Assembly (NCBI GenBank): GCA_015501605.1
Contig: JADNRZ010000001.1
Span: 2,852,001-2,916,000 of the forward strand
Origin: Panaeolus papilionaceus
Taxonomy: Eukaryota; Basidiomycota; Agaricomycetes; Agaricales
Direction: 5' to 3'
Length of the DNA stretch: 64,000 bases
Shown here: positions 9,856-21,205 of the stretch, in pieces
Numbering within the stretch: the first letter of the stretch is position 1
How the letters are laid out: every line of letters begins with the position of its first letter
Program-made: the position numbers and the translations under genes
Notes under the pieces: generated by a model
The model's input: the letters and a program-made list of their open reading frames with translations, nothing else
Databases searched by the model: none
Told to the model about the DNA's origin: nothing

Positions 9856-12800
9856 TTAACCCCACTCATCCGGAACGAATGGGGTCACGAGCTGATACGT
9901 TTCTTCGTTGTTCGTATCATTCTTGCCCTTCTTGCCCTTCTTTCTTATGCCGAGGTTGTTCAAAATCTTCCGCACTCCTCTTTCGGGGACATCATATTCC
10001 GGGCCTGGTTGGTCAATACTCGGGTAGCACTGCTGGACCATCTTTCCAAGCTTTCCAATGCCGTTTGGATCATTGGCGTGCCTTCGTGAGTGGTCAATTG
10101 CCGCTTGAAAATAGAGAGCAAGATTGGGGAATGTGATGGGGAGATTAGGGAGAGGCACTTGTTGACTAGGTGGTATAGTGTAAGTCTTGGAAATGTGGGT
10201 GTCGGCGGCGTCTCGAAGAATCATAGGGACGGGAGAAAGGCTATAGGACCATGGGAGCAAATTCGGGTTATGCGAAAGGTATCGGTGAGCTCCTGGGGCT
10301 GCTGGTGGGATGGGATGATCAATTGAAAACCACAAGATGGTACGCCAATCCGGTGATTGGGGATGGGGCTAGTAAACTTTAAATACGAGCGTAGAGATAC
10401 AGTAACAAAAATAAAAACATACCTTGACAAATTGAACGACTGTACGGAGTTTGAGTTCGGTCTTCGAAATCGCCATCGCCTCTACTGTGGGTTCGATCCT
10501 CGTGCCACTAAGCCGCGCCATTAGCCGGAGGAGGTGCATCCAATTAGGTGATTGTAGATGCAGCGGTGGACAACGTGCGTAAGGGAGTGAAATGATGTTT
10601 GGCATTGGATCATCCATGGGTAGAAGACGAATAGATATAACCGGGGCCTTAAAGCCAATAGCTGAAAGTAATGGTCAGAATGGCGCAGAAAAATCATAAA
10701 AAAGCCACATACAAACACCATGCAAAAGTTCACGATCAAGGAAGTGATTGGGGTTGAGAACTCCAACTGGCACATTTGCATTGGAGGCTTGAGAGAACCG
10801 ATTGTCGGTGCTGGTGCTCGCGGGTTGCGTTGTGGCCGCCGTGGATGGTGGTGCCGTGGCTGGAGCAGATGTTGAGGGTGTCGGCGATGATTGAAAGGGA
10901 GGGGGTTGCGTCTGTGTCTGCTCCATTATTGGCGGGGATTGGCTACTGTTGGCTTGCAAACTTGCACGTACGGCGTGGTGCCCAGCTACACTGGATGAAC
11001 CTGAATGATGGCTTATCTCTGATCGCGTATCAGCGTCCGACTCTCGATGGGCTGCAAGTGCTGGGTATTGAACAGTGCTGCTAGTAGAGAAAGATGTGGA
11101 TGGTCCTGGCCTGGAATCAACGCGTGGTGGAGGTGAGGAGGGCCCAGCGGCCGAAGAAGAAGGGCCCGCAGATGAAGGACCCTGCCACGGTTGTTGCTCG
11201 TCGCGAAGGCTGTAAAGTGGAAGGGCAGTTACAGGTGTAGGATCAGCAAGCACAATTGATTTTTTATTATCCTCTAACCACCGCTTATATTCAGTCTCTT
11301 CCTCTGCAGCAAGCTTGCGAGCGTATGCCTCGTCGTCAAAAGCGAGAACCGTTGCAGGTTCGTCCCCTTCAGTGGGTGCCGGTAATGGCGGGGCTGGTGC
11401 GTCAACCCATGGCATACTCGTTTCTGGAGGGCCGTCATCTGGATCTCTCCCGTCTTGTTCCTCGTCACGAGCATAGGGTAAAGAAGAAGTACTAGACACA
11501 CTATTCCGCCTATTTGTGTATTTGTCTGGAGACTTTGAAGACCCATATAGTGGTGGAGCCCCAGTCGAATCAGGCATCATACCCAGCGGTGCGATGCTCT
11601 TACGTTTGCCGAGGGCGACTTGCGATTTTGGCGGCGCGGCTGGGCTTTCTGGATTGTTCAAGCCAGGTATCCTCCATTTATCATAATTTCCAAACTCCCT
11701 GAACTCAGGAATAGCTGGTGGGGGACTAGGTTCTTCTGCAACCTTGACTTTCTGTAGTAGCGCATGCGTCTCATCCAGTGTCTTACGGGAAGATGACGGT
11801 CGTGTAGATTCGTCCCTGCCAAAAAATGGCGTGTCCGTCATCTTCGTGCTCGTCGTCAACAGTGATTCTGCCAATGCTCTGGCAAGATCCTGCTCTTCTT
11901 GATCCAATAGTTCTAGTTCTCGCTTCTGTTGATCAGCAACTTCTGATTGGGACATTGCTAGAGCCCTTGCCAACTCGTCACCGCCATCATCAACAGGTGA
12001 TTCAACCAGTCTTTCCTTTCGATCAATCATATCTGCAGGGATATGGGCAAGATGAGGGAACGAAGGCGGTGGAGTGGGAGATGGACTGTATCCAGGAAGG
12101 TCTGCGGGAATTTGCTGAGAATGTCCATTATTGGATGGGGGTGAAACTGTGGAGACCGCAGGGGAAGAAGGGTCATAGCTCGGGGCATATGTCGACTGAG
12201 GAGCTGACGCGGGAGATGTGAAGCTCGGTGCAGAATACGTCTGCTGAGGAGCCGACGCATGAGATGTGAAGCTCGGTGCGGCGTATGTATCCTGAGCTGT
12301 CGATACAGGCGATGTGAAACTAGGCGCTGTTTGAGGCGCAGTTGCAGGGGGTGTAAAAGTTCGTGTAGTGTATGTAGACTGTGGTATTGGTGATGATGAT
12401 GAGGAGGAGGAGGAGAAATGAGGTTGGTTATAATTAGCACCACCGGAAACTGGAAAGTACTGATGCTGCTGTGTCTGCTGAGGGGAAGTGAAATAGTTGT
12501 GGGCGTTGGAGAAGTTAGGATTCTGTCCGCCTATGTGTGCAGGCCCACCTGTCGATGACAAGTATGAACTCGCTTGCTGAGGCGACGTCACCTGGTTCTG
12601 AGGGGGTGTCGATGCTCTGAAGTACTGGTTTTGGACGACATGGGGCGGGGTCTGCACATTGTGAATGACTGGTGATGTCAGATGGGGATATGTGATGGGT
12701 TTTGGAGGGACTGGTGGCCCATAAGGATGATTAATTGGGGGTGAATATTGAGCAGATTGTGGATGCTGTAGCTGTGCGTATGGATTCGATGACAGATATC

Positions 12801-13203
12801 CTGGTCCAGGATGAGGTCGATAAGCACCAGGTGGCAAATCATGTTGCAAAGGAGATGTTGTTTGAGTTTGCGTTGGCTGGGTATAGTGTCGATATGCCTG
12901 CTGATGGTATGGATATAGCTGAGAAGATAACGAGGTACCTGCCTGAGAAGATGAAGTTGGGGTCATGGATGCAAACTGGTCTCCAGTTTGCGGCCTTGTA
13001 TTCATTGAGGTTGGTGCAGTGGTATTAACGAAAAATAAATCTGGCCTGTGTATCGTCTGTCTCGCCTCTGCGTCGAAAGCATTGCCCCCGTTGGGCAAAG
13101 TCCCAGGATCCCCAGGAACCGTTGCTGTGGGCACATGTGTCGTGCGGCCCACATTCATCGGAGGGTAACGTATGGCATCTGAACTGGCCCGAGACTTTTT
13201 CAT
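9856..13203 (-). CDS. Large disordered protein with two ubiquitin-interacting motifs and an unrecognised C-terminal domain
   Basis: The main exon starts with ATG at 13201-13203 (MKKSRASSD). A 5' exon with ATG at 13287 can also be spliced in phase, giving MSPLMKKSR, so the start is open. Residues 1 to about 390 are rich in Pro, Gln, Ser and Tyr with repeated SAPSFTSPASAPQ-like units. Near residues 400-445 lie two UIM-like helices, ELARALAMSQSE and DLARALAESLL, separated by a charged KRELELLDQEEQ linker; UIMs bind ubiquitin. After more disorder comes an ordered C-terminal part over three exons, including GVSIGFKAPVISIRLLP, LHLQSPNWMHLLRLMARLS, ELKLRTVVQFVK, DWRTILWFSIDHPIP, SKTYTIPPS and a terminal TPFVPDEWG. 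I do not recognise that domain. A role in ubiquitin-linked trafficking or turnover is only inferred from the UIMs. Confidence 0.8.
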
Positions 13204-13287
13204 CACTTATCGAACATGAACAACCCTGAACTTTAGCCGTGTGTTCAGGACAGCTCAAAAATAAAGTAAAAACTTACACGGGCTCAT

Positions 13288-13920
13288 CACAGAGGGGCGA
13301 TGTGGTGGTCAAAGACAGAGATGCCAGAAACGTCTTTACAAGCGCCAATGCCATATTAGCCATGATCACATCAAAGCACAACAAGTACCACATTGCACCT
13401 GCCCATAGCACATAATGACCACAAAAAACCACGTACATACTTGCCACCAAGCTCACCCACAGCTGTGTTCATTCAATAGAATCTTATCTCAAATAAATTA
13501 ACAGAATCATCAAAGATAATCTCACACACAGTTCCACATGGTGAATGAATATGCACGACTGAAAGAGCTATTATTACACAAGCTCCAGCGTCGTCGTCAA
13601 TCCAAGCAAGCCAAAATAAGATGGGCGGCGGTCATGCTTGCTTGGTTTCTCAAATGAGCAGAGTATCTAGTAAGTTACAGGACATAATGATGTAAAATGG
13701 AATGGATGCGGGGTGATTAAAACCTAGAAAAAATGCGATGCGATCAAGTGCGGGCGAAACTAATGAAAAATATGCGTGGGGTGTATATCATAAACGACCA
13801 AAAAAAGTGGGGCATGAGAAGGTTCATAGAAAAAATAGAACAGAAAACATCGAATAACGAAGATGAAGAAGGAGAAAGATGAGGTGGGCATAAGAGAGCG
13901 TAAAAATGTGATTAAAAGCG
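13288..13920. other. Intergenic, about 630 bp
   Basis: This holds the 3' flank of the Rim15-like kinase gene and the 5' flank of the UIM protein gene, both on the minus strand. An open frame at 13274-13456 has a hydrophobic composition and no family resemblance; I read it as untranslated sequence. Confidence 0.45.
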
Positions 13921-16900
13921 TCATGAAGTCAAAGACGAGGGAACCATCGGAATAAGAGGGGGAGAAGCAAAAGTGGTGGTCAATTTGGGGTGGGGTGGAC
14001 CACCCTGCATGGTGGAAGTTTTGAAGCCAAGTTGACGCATCACCGCTGTGAATAACAACGAGTTAGTCCACGTTAATGCAATAAAGTGAACAATTCATTT
14101 ACCGATGAGATCCGCCTTTTGCAAAGGTTTGGAAAGGGAAGCAGCAAACAGATTGCCACTGTCACTCGCATCTACACCTCCATATGCACTAACAGCGATG
14201 ATAGGCGTGTTGGAGTTCTTCCCATTCGTGCTTTTGATGTACCTCGCCGCACCTTCTCCGTCAACTGAAATAGCAAAATTCAATACAAGACCCAGAATAA
14301 CGTCGAAAAGTTATACTCACGAACTGGCATCTGGAGATCCATCAAAATGCAATCAAATTCTAAAGGATAAATCAATTAGTCACCGTCCTCTCACTTTGAA
14401 ACAGCAAAAAGTTGAACTCACTGATTTCTCCCATAGCTACGCTGATGGCCTCAGAGCCATCCGCAACCACCACACACCGACATCCCAATCGAATTAAAAG
14501 AGTTTCGATAATTTTCGCGGTAATAGGGTTATCCTCCGCAAGCAGACATGTCACAACTCTGTCAGCCGGATCGGTCGTTTTGCGTAGATCTATTGAATGC
14601 ACAGATGAAGGCGGCGTGTTGGATTCATGCTGACTCCCAGTACCAGTTGAATTCCAGGTTTCAGAACCAGAATTATCTCCTGCGCTCGAAACCGATGCAG
14701 TCCGCAGTCGACTAGGCATCGAACTACGACGGTCATTGCCTTCCATGAAATTCTGTTTGAATCTCTCCACTGCGCCGTATTCTGAAGGCTTACGAATATG
14801 ACCACTGTTCCCTGAACCAGGCGTAGGTGGAGGCAAACTCGACCGTGATGGTGACGACGCAATAGACGACGTTGAAGTCGCAGGAGAGGGTGGGCCGGGT
14901 ATCATCTTGCCCTCCATGTTCGTGACAACACTTGGAGGCTTCTTGATGCGCTGCGAGACGCTGCGTTTGCGTTGATGGTGATAATTGGCGGGTTCGGTCA
15001 AAGTATGCGTCATCGGCGCCAGCTGATCCGTCTTGAGCTTGCGAATGACATCGTCATTGGCTTGCTTGAGAACAGGCAAGTTCTTGAAGCTGAACGATCC
15101 AAAGTCGTCGCTGCCACCTGAGAGCGGCGTCTCGCGACTGCCAGAAATAGGAACAGGCATCGAAGACGGGGAAGTAATCGGACTGTCCAAGCTCGACTGC
15201 TGCTGAAGCGCGACCGGTTCATCATCCTGGAATAGCTGAGGGATTGCACCACGGGGGTCAAAGTAGTCAGTCGACTCAGGATCAGAAACCTGAGGAATGA
15301 ACGCCGCTTCGGTAGTCGTAATTTTATCCCAGTCGATGCCAGCGAAGAAAGGATGTGCCCTGACTTCCTCGGCACCTCCCGCACCCAACCGCTCAGCGGG
15401 GTCCAACGTGAGCAACGATTTCATAAAGTCCCTCGTCTCGGGAGAATAATCCACCCATTCCTCATGCCAATCCACATGGCCAGACAAGATATTTTCAAAC
15501 ACCTTCTCTGGAGTCTCGTCATGGAATGGTGGAATTCCATACAGGAACTCATAGGTGATCACACCCAGCGCCCACTAAAAATAACAAAACATAGTCAGTC
15601 CCAGCAACGTCGAACAGCAAGAGAAAAAAATACCCAATCAACAGCTGCATCATCTCCACGGAGACCAAGGATAGTTTCCGGTGCCAAGTAGTCAGGAGTG
15701 CCAACGAATTTCTGTTCACCAGGGGGAGTACCGCCACTCGAATTAGAATGAGATCGCAAATCCGTAGTAAGCTCGGTCGCAAACGATTGCAGAGGACTGT
15801 CCAGTTTCCCGCTTCGTCGTGGGCCATGGTAGAGACCAGTAATGGATTCGGAACCGCTTGACTCGCCGAAATCATCTATGGGTGTGAAATAAGGACTGTT
15901 TCCAATGCGAGGGACGGCGCTAGTCCTTTGGCTAAAATACGAACCTCCACTGGCTGAATCTGGGTACAGGATCGGAGATGCTAGGTATGCTGAATCAATC
16001 GAGGGAGGCCTCGAACGAGAGTTGTATCGCGACAAAGGACGACCACCGAGTTGTGCTTCACGGGTTTGACGGCCAAGGAGACCAATCCGACTTAGACCAA
16101 AATCAGTAAGCTTGAGATGTCCATGAGCGTCAATGAGGAGGTTGTCTGGCTTGAGATCACTGCGAAAGAAATGTTAATGAGTGAAAGAATAGAACATTCC
16201 AACCAACACACCGATGAACGACTCCACGCTGGTGAAGGTACTCCAAACCAAGCACGACTTCCGCAATGTAATTCTTGGTCCACTCCTCAGGCAAGCATCC
16301 CAAACTCTTGATGAGCGCGGCACAGTCACCTCCGTTCAAGTACTCCATGACGAGGTAAAGGTTATCCTTACTCTGGAACGTAAAGTACAGCTTGGCGACG
16401 AACGGCGACTCTGCCTGTTTCATCAGGATCATACGCTCAGCCTTGACATTCGTGATTTGATTCTTGGCAATCATATCAGCCTTCTTGAGCACCTTGATAG
16501 CGTAGTAGTCTCCAGTTGCCTTCTTCTTCGCAAGGAAAACGCTCCCAAAGGCACCCTTGCTAATAGGCTTAATGATGTCGAAATCCTTGATCGAAGTCGG
16601 TGTCGTGCGCGTAAGGGGTTGTGTAGAAGTCTGACGAGGTGACAGAGGTCCAGCCACGGGCGGGCTGGTCAGCAAGTTGGCAGTCGAGTTACGGCGGTGG
16701 CTCCTCTTGACGGACGTCTCGCGGGTAAGGGAAGTAGTCGCTGTCCCATTATCTCGTGCTATGACAAGTGGTGATGCTGGTGGGGTTACAACAAACCTGG
16801 GTTCTAATAAGCTTTGAGTAGACTTACGAGTCCGAACCGAAGGCGAAGACCCAGTAGCGTCATCAAGTGACATTGGCGCAATTGGCTCCTCCGGCTGCGC

Positions 16901-19900
16901 GACGATGGGCGCAGCCAAAGCCAAAGGAGAAGAAACCGACGAAGGGGTAGAGGAACGTGTAGCATGGAGTTGTTGGCGAATGGTGATGGGGTTGGTGGAT
17001 GGTGGGATAGGAATAGAGATGGGACGGGAATGGGGCACAGCGAAGGGGGTGGGTGACAGCGAGGCCACAGGTGTAGGATCGACAGTAGTGGCGGCGTTTC
17101 CGCCTCCATATTCAGATGTGGTGCTGGATTGGTCGTTGACATCCTGCTCGGTATCTTCATTCCCAGATCCCGAGCCTTCTTCACCCTCGCTCCCAGACTC
17201 TTCAACCGTTTCGAGGGCGCCCTCCACACGCTCTTGCCATTCCAGCCAGATCTTCTCGGAATACCGAATCGTATTCTGCATACGAACAGTGTTGTCGATC
17301 TTCTGTCTCATAACGCGTTCCGCATCCTGCAGCAGCTGACCAAGAGCGGCGTCCTCACTTGTAGGCTTAGACCATTGTCGGACCTGCGAAATTTTGCTCT
17401 CTGATCCTGGAGAAAGCAGTCTCTGGCGCTCAATAGGTTCGTTGGCCTCTTCCTCCTTGAGCGAGGGCATAGAAATCTCGGCAGCAACTTGTAGCATCTC
17501 GTCAATCTGGTCCAAGAACCGCTTCTGCATTTTCTTGACACTCATGCGCTGAAGCTTGTTGGCACGGAATAATTGGAGCGGTGACGACACAATCGGGGAT
17601 GAAGAAGGCGTGAACAAAGGAAGGCCGCGGTACTCAGCAACGATGTTGGGTGAAGGACGATCGACAGCGACGAGCAGGTCGCGGATGGTGCTACGTAGTT
17701 CAGCAATAGACTCATTGCACTCGACAATCTCGGCTTCCAATCGATGAGTTTCGGCGCAGGTTTCGCTGTGTTTCTCGAAGTACCACTGCGGAATCTGGCA
17801 TTCACAGATGCGGCATAGGATGGGGTCCGTACTGATGGGTGTGCTGAAGGGGAATGGTGTGACAGGTTCAAAGGCTGGCCGTTCACCGAATGAAGGACGA
17901 ATGGTAGAAGCAGGCTCAGGGGCGAGATCGTTCTCCTCGAGTGTGATGGACGGTGGATCGTGCTCAAAGCGAGCAGGAGCTACGGGTTTGATAACCCACA
18001 TGGTATGAGAAGGTTGGCCATCCTCACGATCAATCATGAGCATTCCCTTGCCCTCCATTTGCTGGTAAAGAACCCCTGCGGACGGATCACGCTCGATACT
18101 GGGTTCTACCTGAAGCTTAAACCTGACTTCAACAGTATGGGAGTCGTCCTCTTGAAGTTTGTGAGTTGCGTCCTTGAAAACGCTCCAATCAGAAGGCGAG
18201 AGCAAGTTGGAGATTCGAGTTCCCGAGAGTTCATCAGGGTCAGAGCTATGCAAATGATAATTAACAATCTTAGTAGTGTGACTCGAATGCAAAGTGCTTA
18301 CCCGATGACAACGCGCCAGGCATGATTGACCCAAATGAAATGGTCACCGTCCAGACTTAATTCCAGGACGATATTCTGATTCTGAGCAGTTTCTGCCTGA
18401 AGTCGAAGACGTTCTGTTGCAAGAACGCGTTGAGACTCTTCAATCTCCTTGGAAGGAGTGGTGCGGGGGGCAGTAGGACTAGTCTCGGGTGAACCCAGGT
18501 TGAGTGGAGTGACATCCTTGGTTTGTTCTTCCCTGGATTTCTTCGTGATAGTTGGTGGGGTACCTATGCGGAGCTTGTGGTCATCGTCGTCATTTAGGCG
18601 GAAACCCTCCAATTCAGAATCGACGTGTTGCAGGGCATCTGAATGGAAAACATCACTTTCTCCGGCGGGTTTGGTGACGAACATAAGTGGCTCGTCTTTC
18701 TCATCCTCATTATCATCGAAATTCCAAAACGACTTTTCAGCCTCCCACCATTCAACGACACGGCTGAGACTGGCGACAGCGAGGAGGACCTGGACGTACC
18801 AATTCCTCCCATGCCAGTCTGGATGCTCGTCCCAAGTCTTGCCAATATTTTGGACTCTCTGTACGATGGATTCCATAATTTTTGGCTGGGCAGTAATTTG
18901 AGTAATGGTCATTTCAGTCACATCCGTTGCGACGCCGATGATCTCGTAGAGGGCGGTCATAATAGGGTCGATCGGATCGTCGACGAGTATGCGAGAGGTC
19001 CGCCGATTGTTAAAGGCAGAATTGACAGCATATTCGGAGAAGCTGGCGTGCGAGGAGACAGGTGGCAGAGGTGAGCGTGATCGCGAGGTGTCTCTCGAGC
19101 TCTGACCAGACCGACTAGGGCGGGACGCGATATGAATTGTGCGAGATAGACGACGGGATATACTACTGCCTGTTCCCCATGACGTGGAAGCTGGACCTTG
19201 ATTGGTCTGCTTCCTCATGATGGGGGCCTCCGGGAGAAGAATGGTTGATGATGCAGGGCTTGATGCCAACCCACTGGATGAAACGGAGCTGCTCAACGGT
19301 TTGTCCCATGGTGCGTTATTGTTGCGACGTAAAGAGGCGGGGCTCATTTGAGCTGATGCTGAATCAATATACGGGGATGAGGGTGATGATGAGTACATGT
19401 GTGTTGGAAGTGAAGAGGCTACACTGGTGCTGCCATGATGATGATGATGATGATGATACGCACGTTGTCGACTGTGGCGATTGTACTCTGACTCTGAGTT
19501 ATAACCTCCGTCTGAACTGTAACCGTCATATTGCTGAATTGTTCCAAACTCTGTAGGTTGGTGATATGAGAAAGCATCACGAAGATTTTCGTGATCACCC
19601 TGTTGTGAGGAATAGTCGTCTCTGTCTCTGTCCCTCCGATCCCGCTCTGTTTCATGGTCACCCTCGCGTAGACGCTCTTCAAAGAATGTTGTAATATTGT
19701 GGGTGACACGTTGAAGCTCCTTATCGCACTCTGCCTTTGCAGCTTTGAGACGACGAGTGACATGTCGCCTTACGAAGGGCATTGAGACTGTATTGGACAC
19801 TGAAGGGTAATTCATGCTAGCGAAACTCTGTTGTGCCTGTAGAGGAGCTGGAGATAGAATAGCATCCGGTGAAAATACGAGAGGACTTGGAGGCTGTCGA

Positions 19901-19926
19901 CGGTGATATAAACTTGAATCTGACAT
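13921..19926 (-). CDS. Rim15/Cek1-type AGC protein kinase with PAS, zinc-finger and receiver domains
   Basis: This family integrates nutrient signals and promotes quiescence and stress survival in fungi. The start is ATG 19926 ([11 protein letters not shown]), the stop TGA at 13921-13923. Order of parts: a disordered N-terminus with a seven-His tract; a PAS-like segment crossing an intron near 18290 ([13 protein letters not shown] then [15 protein letters not shown]); a CRICECQ...HSETC zinc-finger-like motif near 17800; the kinase from about 16600 with [22 protein letters not shown], intron-split [10 protein letters not shown], a DFG motif and [14 protein letters not shown] Ser-rich insert of roughly 100 residues separates DFG from the activation-loop Thr, as in this family. 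The C-terminus is a receiver domain with AEDNP, the phospho-acceptor Asp in [16 protein letters not shown] and the conserved Lys in SKPL. The full set of receiver residues suggests it can accept phosphate from a histidine-kinase relay. Confidence 0.92.
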
Positions 19927-20513
19927 GAGACGGGCAAAGAGCTAGGGGGAGGGGAGGGTGAATGGAAGGAAAGAGGGAAAGGGAGGGAGACGAGGAAGAA
20001 AGGTGGTTGGTCGCTGTTGACGACGATGAGGAAAGAGAATAGAGCGAGAAGGAGAAGAGAGAAGAAAAGGAAAAAGAAGGATGAACGGGTCAAGAAGACA
20101 TTTAGCACAAGATCGTTGTGTTCAGAGAAAGAGAGAGGGGAAGACAGACATTAACCAGCAGGTCTATAATTAATTAATTATTTATTTTACTTTTATAAAT
20201 ATTATTAAAATAAATGACTCGCTCTCTCTCTTTATTCCGTCTGTCTGTCTTCCATCGACTCCTCTCTGTGCTATGCTCCATATCTCCCTCTCCTTCTCTC
20301 TCTCTCGTCTCTCCCTCTGTTCTCTCTTTAAATTTATATAAAATTCACTTTTCATCGAAATCATTATTTAAACGTGACATTGTCACACAGTTCATCGGGG
20401 TCCCAGTCCAATAATTCGGAACCAATCTAATAGAGTACGGGCATCTCCGTCTCGTCCAATTCCGAAATTGGGTTTGACCGTCACACTTTGAATTCTTTCT
20501 CAAGTTCACCAAA
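19927..20513. other. Divergent promoter region with strong strand composition bias
   Basis: This lies between the Rim15-like kinase (minus) and the mitoribosomal gene (plus). From about 19930 to 20150 the plus strand is purine-rich (GGGAGGGAGA-type runs); 20170-20215 is AT-rich; 20220-20330 is pyrimidine-rich with CTCTCTCT runs. Such CT-rich tracts are common just upstream of fungal transcription starts. No gene is seen. Confidence 0.5.
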
Positions 20514-21205
20514 ATGCTTGCTGCCTGCACTCGCCGGAGCTGCCAGCAGTCGACTGCTGTTTTTGCTCGTGTTTCAAACTTCACAACCTCATCATGTCTG
20601 CGCCGGACACCTTCAACGTCTCAGGAGAGCAAAAAAGATGGCATGAAGGAACTATCCAACATGTTGAGTGACACTCAGAAAGAAGTTAAAGCAAGCGTCG
20701 TGCCAAAGGGCCCTGTCGCAGGTCAACCCAGTAAGCACTTGTTTTAATTCTAGTCGACTCTAATTTAACCCAAACATTCTCATAGAATGGAGAGGCTTTC
20801 AAGTGAACCGCGTATGTTGCCTCAGAATTTCTCTATCTCTTATGTCCGTTCAAGTATCCTCACCCTATACTCTATTATATTAACTAGATCCTCCAACCAT
20901 TCGACCTCACATACAAATCGCGCATTGTTGAGAGTAAGCCCTACAAACGCGTCACAGTCGCCCCTCCCAGCTCCGTTGCGCGTCATAGCGACATTTTCTA
21001 CCAGCTAAACCTCAACCCGCGCGATTTTACCACCAACCCCGTCGTTCTCGCAGAATACCTCTCGGAGATGGGTAAAATTCAGGGTAGAGAATCCACCTTC
21101 CTCACAGCAAAGAATCAACGTGCACTCGCCAAAACCATCCGCCGAGCGAAGATGATGGGTCTTGTGCCGAACCTTAGCATGCCTAGAGTTAGCCTGCGCC
21201 GCTGA
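20514..21205 (+). CDS. RSM18: Mitochondrial small-subunit ribosomal protein bS18m
   Basis: This is a component of the mitochondrial 30S-like subunit, near the platform that binds mRNA. Three exons: MLAACTRRSCQQSTAVFARV (Arg/Ser-rich, acid-free, a typical mitochondrial presequence) to KGPVAGQP; a short exon KWRGFQVNR; and the last exon from ILQPFDLTYKSRIVES to the stop TGA at 21203-21205. The bS18 signature is at the C-terminus: LLAEY-like VVLAEYLSEMGKI, then TAKNQRALAKTIRRAK and MGLVPNL. Both introns are GT-AG and join in phase. It is divergent from the Rim15-like kinase, with a pyrimidine-rich promoter. Confidence 0.9.

Noticed and set aside
10485..10505. GGGTTCGATCC-type sequence resembling a tRNA T-arm
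   Set aside because: It lies inside a coding exon of the UIM protein gene and has no matching acceptor, D or anticodon arms.
13274..13456. Hydrophobic minus-strand frame upstream of the UIM gene
   Set aside because: It lies in the 5' flank, with no signal or conserved residues; only its last few codons (MSP) could serve as an alternative first exon.
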